Assembly: GCA_003154335.1 (NCBI GenBank)
Contig: PMDE01000009.1
Coordinates: 602-6,004 of the forward strand
DNA from: Methanoregula sp.
Lineage (GTDB): Archaea; Halobacteriota; Methanomicrobia; Methanomicrobiales; Methanospirillaceae
DNA length: 5,403 bases
Reading direction: 5' to 3'
The notes beneath the pieces were generated by a model. That model was not told the DNA's origin and did not search any database. It worked only from the letters and a program-made list of their open reading frames with translations. Shown piece after piece: positions 5,143 to 5,403 of this stretch. Each line of letters starts with the position of its first letter. The first letter of the stretch is position 1. Both the position numbers and the translations under genes were made by a program.

Positions 5143-5403
5143 TCAGGCTACCGGGACGGGAACCACGAAGAACGAGAGGTACCCGTCACCGATGTTCCTT
5201 GTCACGTGCCCCCTGCCCGAGGTATCATCCAGCAGGACGACGTCACCAGGTCCCATCCGCCTGACCGTTCCGTCGGTTGTTTCCACCTCGACCGCACCCG
5301 ACATGAGGGCCAGGAACTGCCGGGTTGGACTCGGGTGCCAGTCGCCAATCCATCCGGGCTGAAACGAATAGAATCGATACTTCAACGCCGGTCTGTCCCC
5401 GGA
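5143..5403 (-). CDS. Small cupin-domain protein, C-terminal part (5' end outside window)
   Basis: The frame is open to the window edge and yields 86 residues ending in TGA at 5143-5145. A TTG at 5385 could be taken as a start, but the conserved lead-in (RPALKYRFYSFQPGW) runs through it, so the gene almost surely continues beyond the edge. The cupin barrel strands are visible: GDWHPSPTRQFLALMSGAVE (motif 1 region), VETTDGTVRRMGPGDVVLLD (the G-x5-P-x-G-like turn) and TSGRGHVTRNIGDG (motif 2 with a His). His in WHPSP and His in GRGHVTR could bind a metal, but motif 1 lacks the full HxH set, so catalysis is doubtful. A small sensor or sugar or ligand-binding cupin is equally possible. Repeat copy B begins about 145 bp after its stop. 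Confidence 0.88.
   Translation of the reverse strand, partial: SGDRPALKYRFYSFQPGWIGDWHPSPTRQFLALMSGAVEVETTDGTVRRMGPGDVVLLDDTSGRGHVTRNIGDGYLSFFVVPVPVA

Overview
The window looks like chromosomal DNA of a methanogenic euryarchaeon, most likely Methanomicrobia and possibly a Methanoregula-like member of the Methanomicrobiales. This is inferred from the HTH-10 (bacterio-opsin-activator type) regulator, the archaeal TATA boxes at sensible distances from start codons, oligo-T stops, and a set of pirin, CDGSH, DUF1003 and isoprenylcysteine-methyltransferase-like proteins. Genus-level placement is a guess.

Layout. Positions 1-147 (+) are the C-terminal end of a CDGSH iron-sulfur protein. A complete pirin-family cupin gene follows (301-1161, +) with a very good Shine-Dalgarno site. 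Just behind it (about 1232-1381, +) is a broken N-terminal piece of a YcaC-like isochorismatase-family hydrolase gene, with two frame changes and no C-terminal part. Convergent to it is a DUF1003 membrane protein with an N-terminal Cys/His metal-site-like segment (1476-2177, -), driven by a clear TATA box. A 589-bp stretch without a confident gene (2178-2766) holds the first copy of a diverged repeat. Then comes a two-gene minus-strand unit: a small four-helix membrane protein (3367-3777) and an isoprenylcysteine-methyltransferase-like membrane enzyme (2767-3327). Divergent from this unit is an HTH-10 transcription regulator (3887-4522, +). The divergent promoter carries a perfect 16-bp palindrome beside a TATA element that reads in both directions. 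A 620-bp gap (4523-5142) holds the second copy of the repeat, and the window ends in a 5'-truncated minus-strand small cupin gene (5143-5403).

How it may work together. The most coherent module is the HTH-10 regulator plus the divergent membrane-protein and methyltransferase pair, sharing one promoter region with a candidate operator. This module is bracketed by the two direct copies of the roughly 220-350 bp repeat (about 2345-2699 and 4649-4996), which are about 70-75% identical by eye in the core. The repeat is the least explained item here. It contains a stem with one compensatory base-pair change, and on the minus strand both copies hold an aligned open frame ending at almost the same TAG. 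Whether it is a structured RNA, a decayed small gene, or old mobile or recombination DNA cannot be decided from one window.
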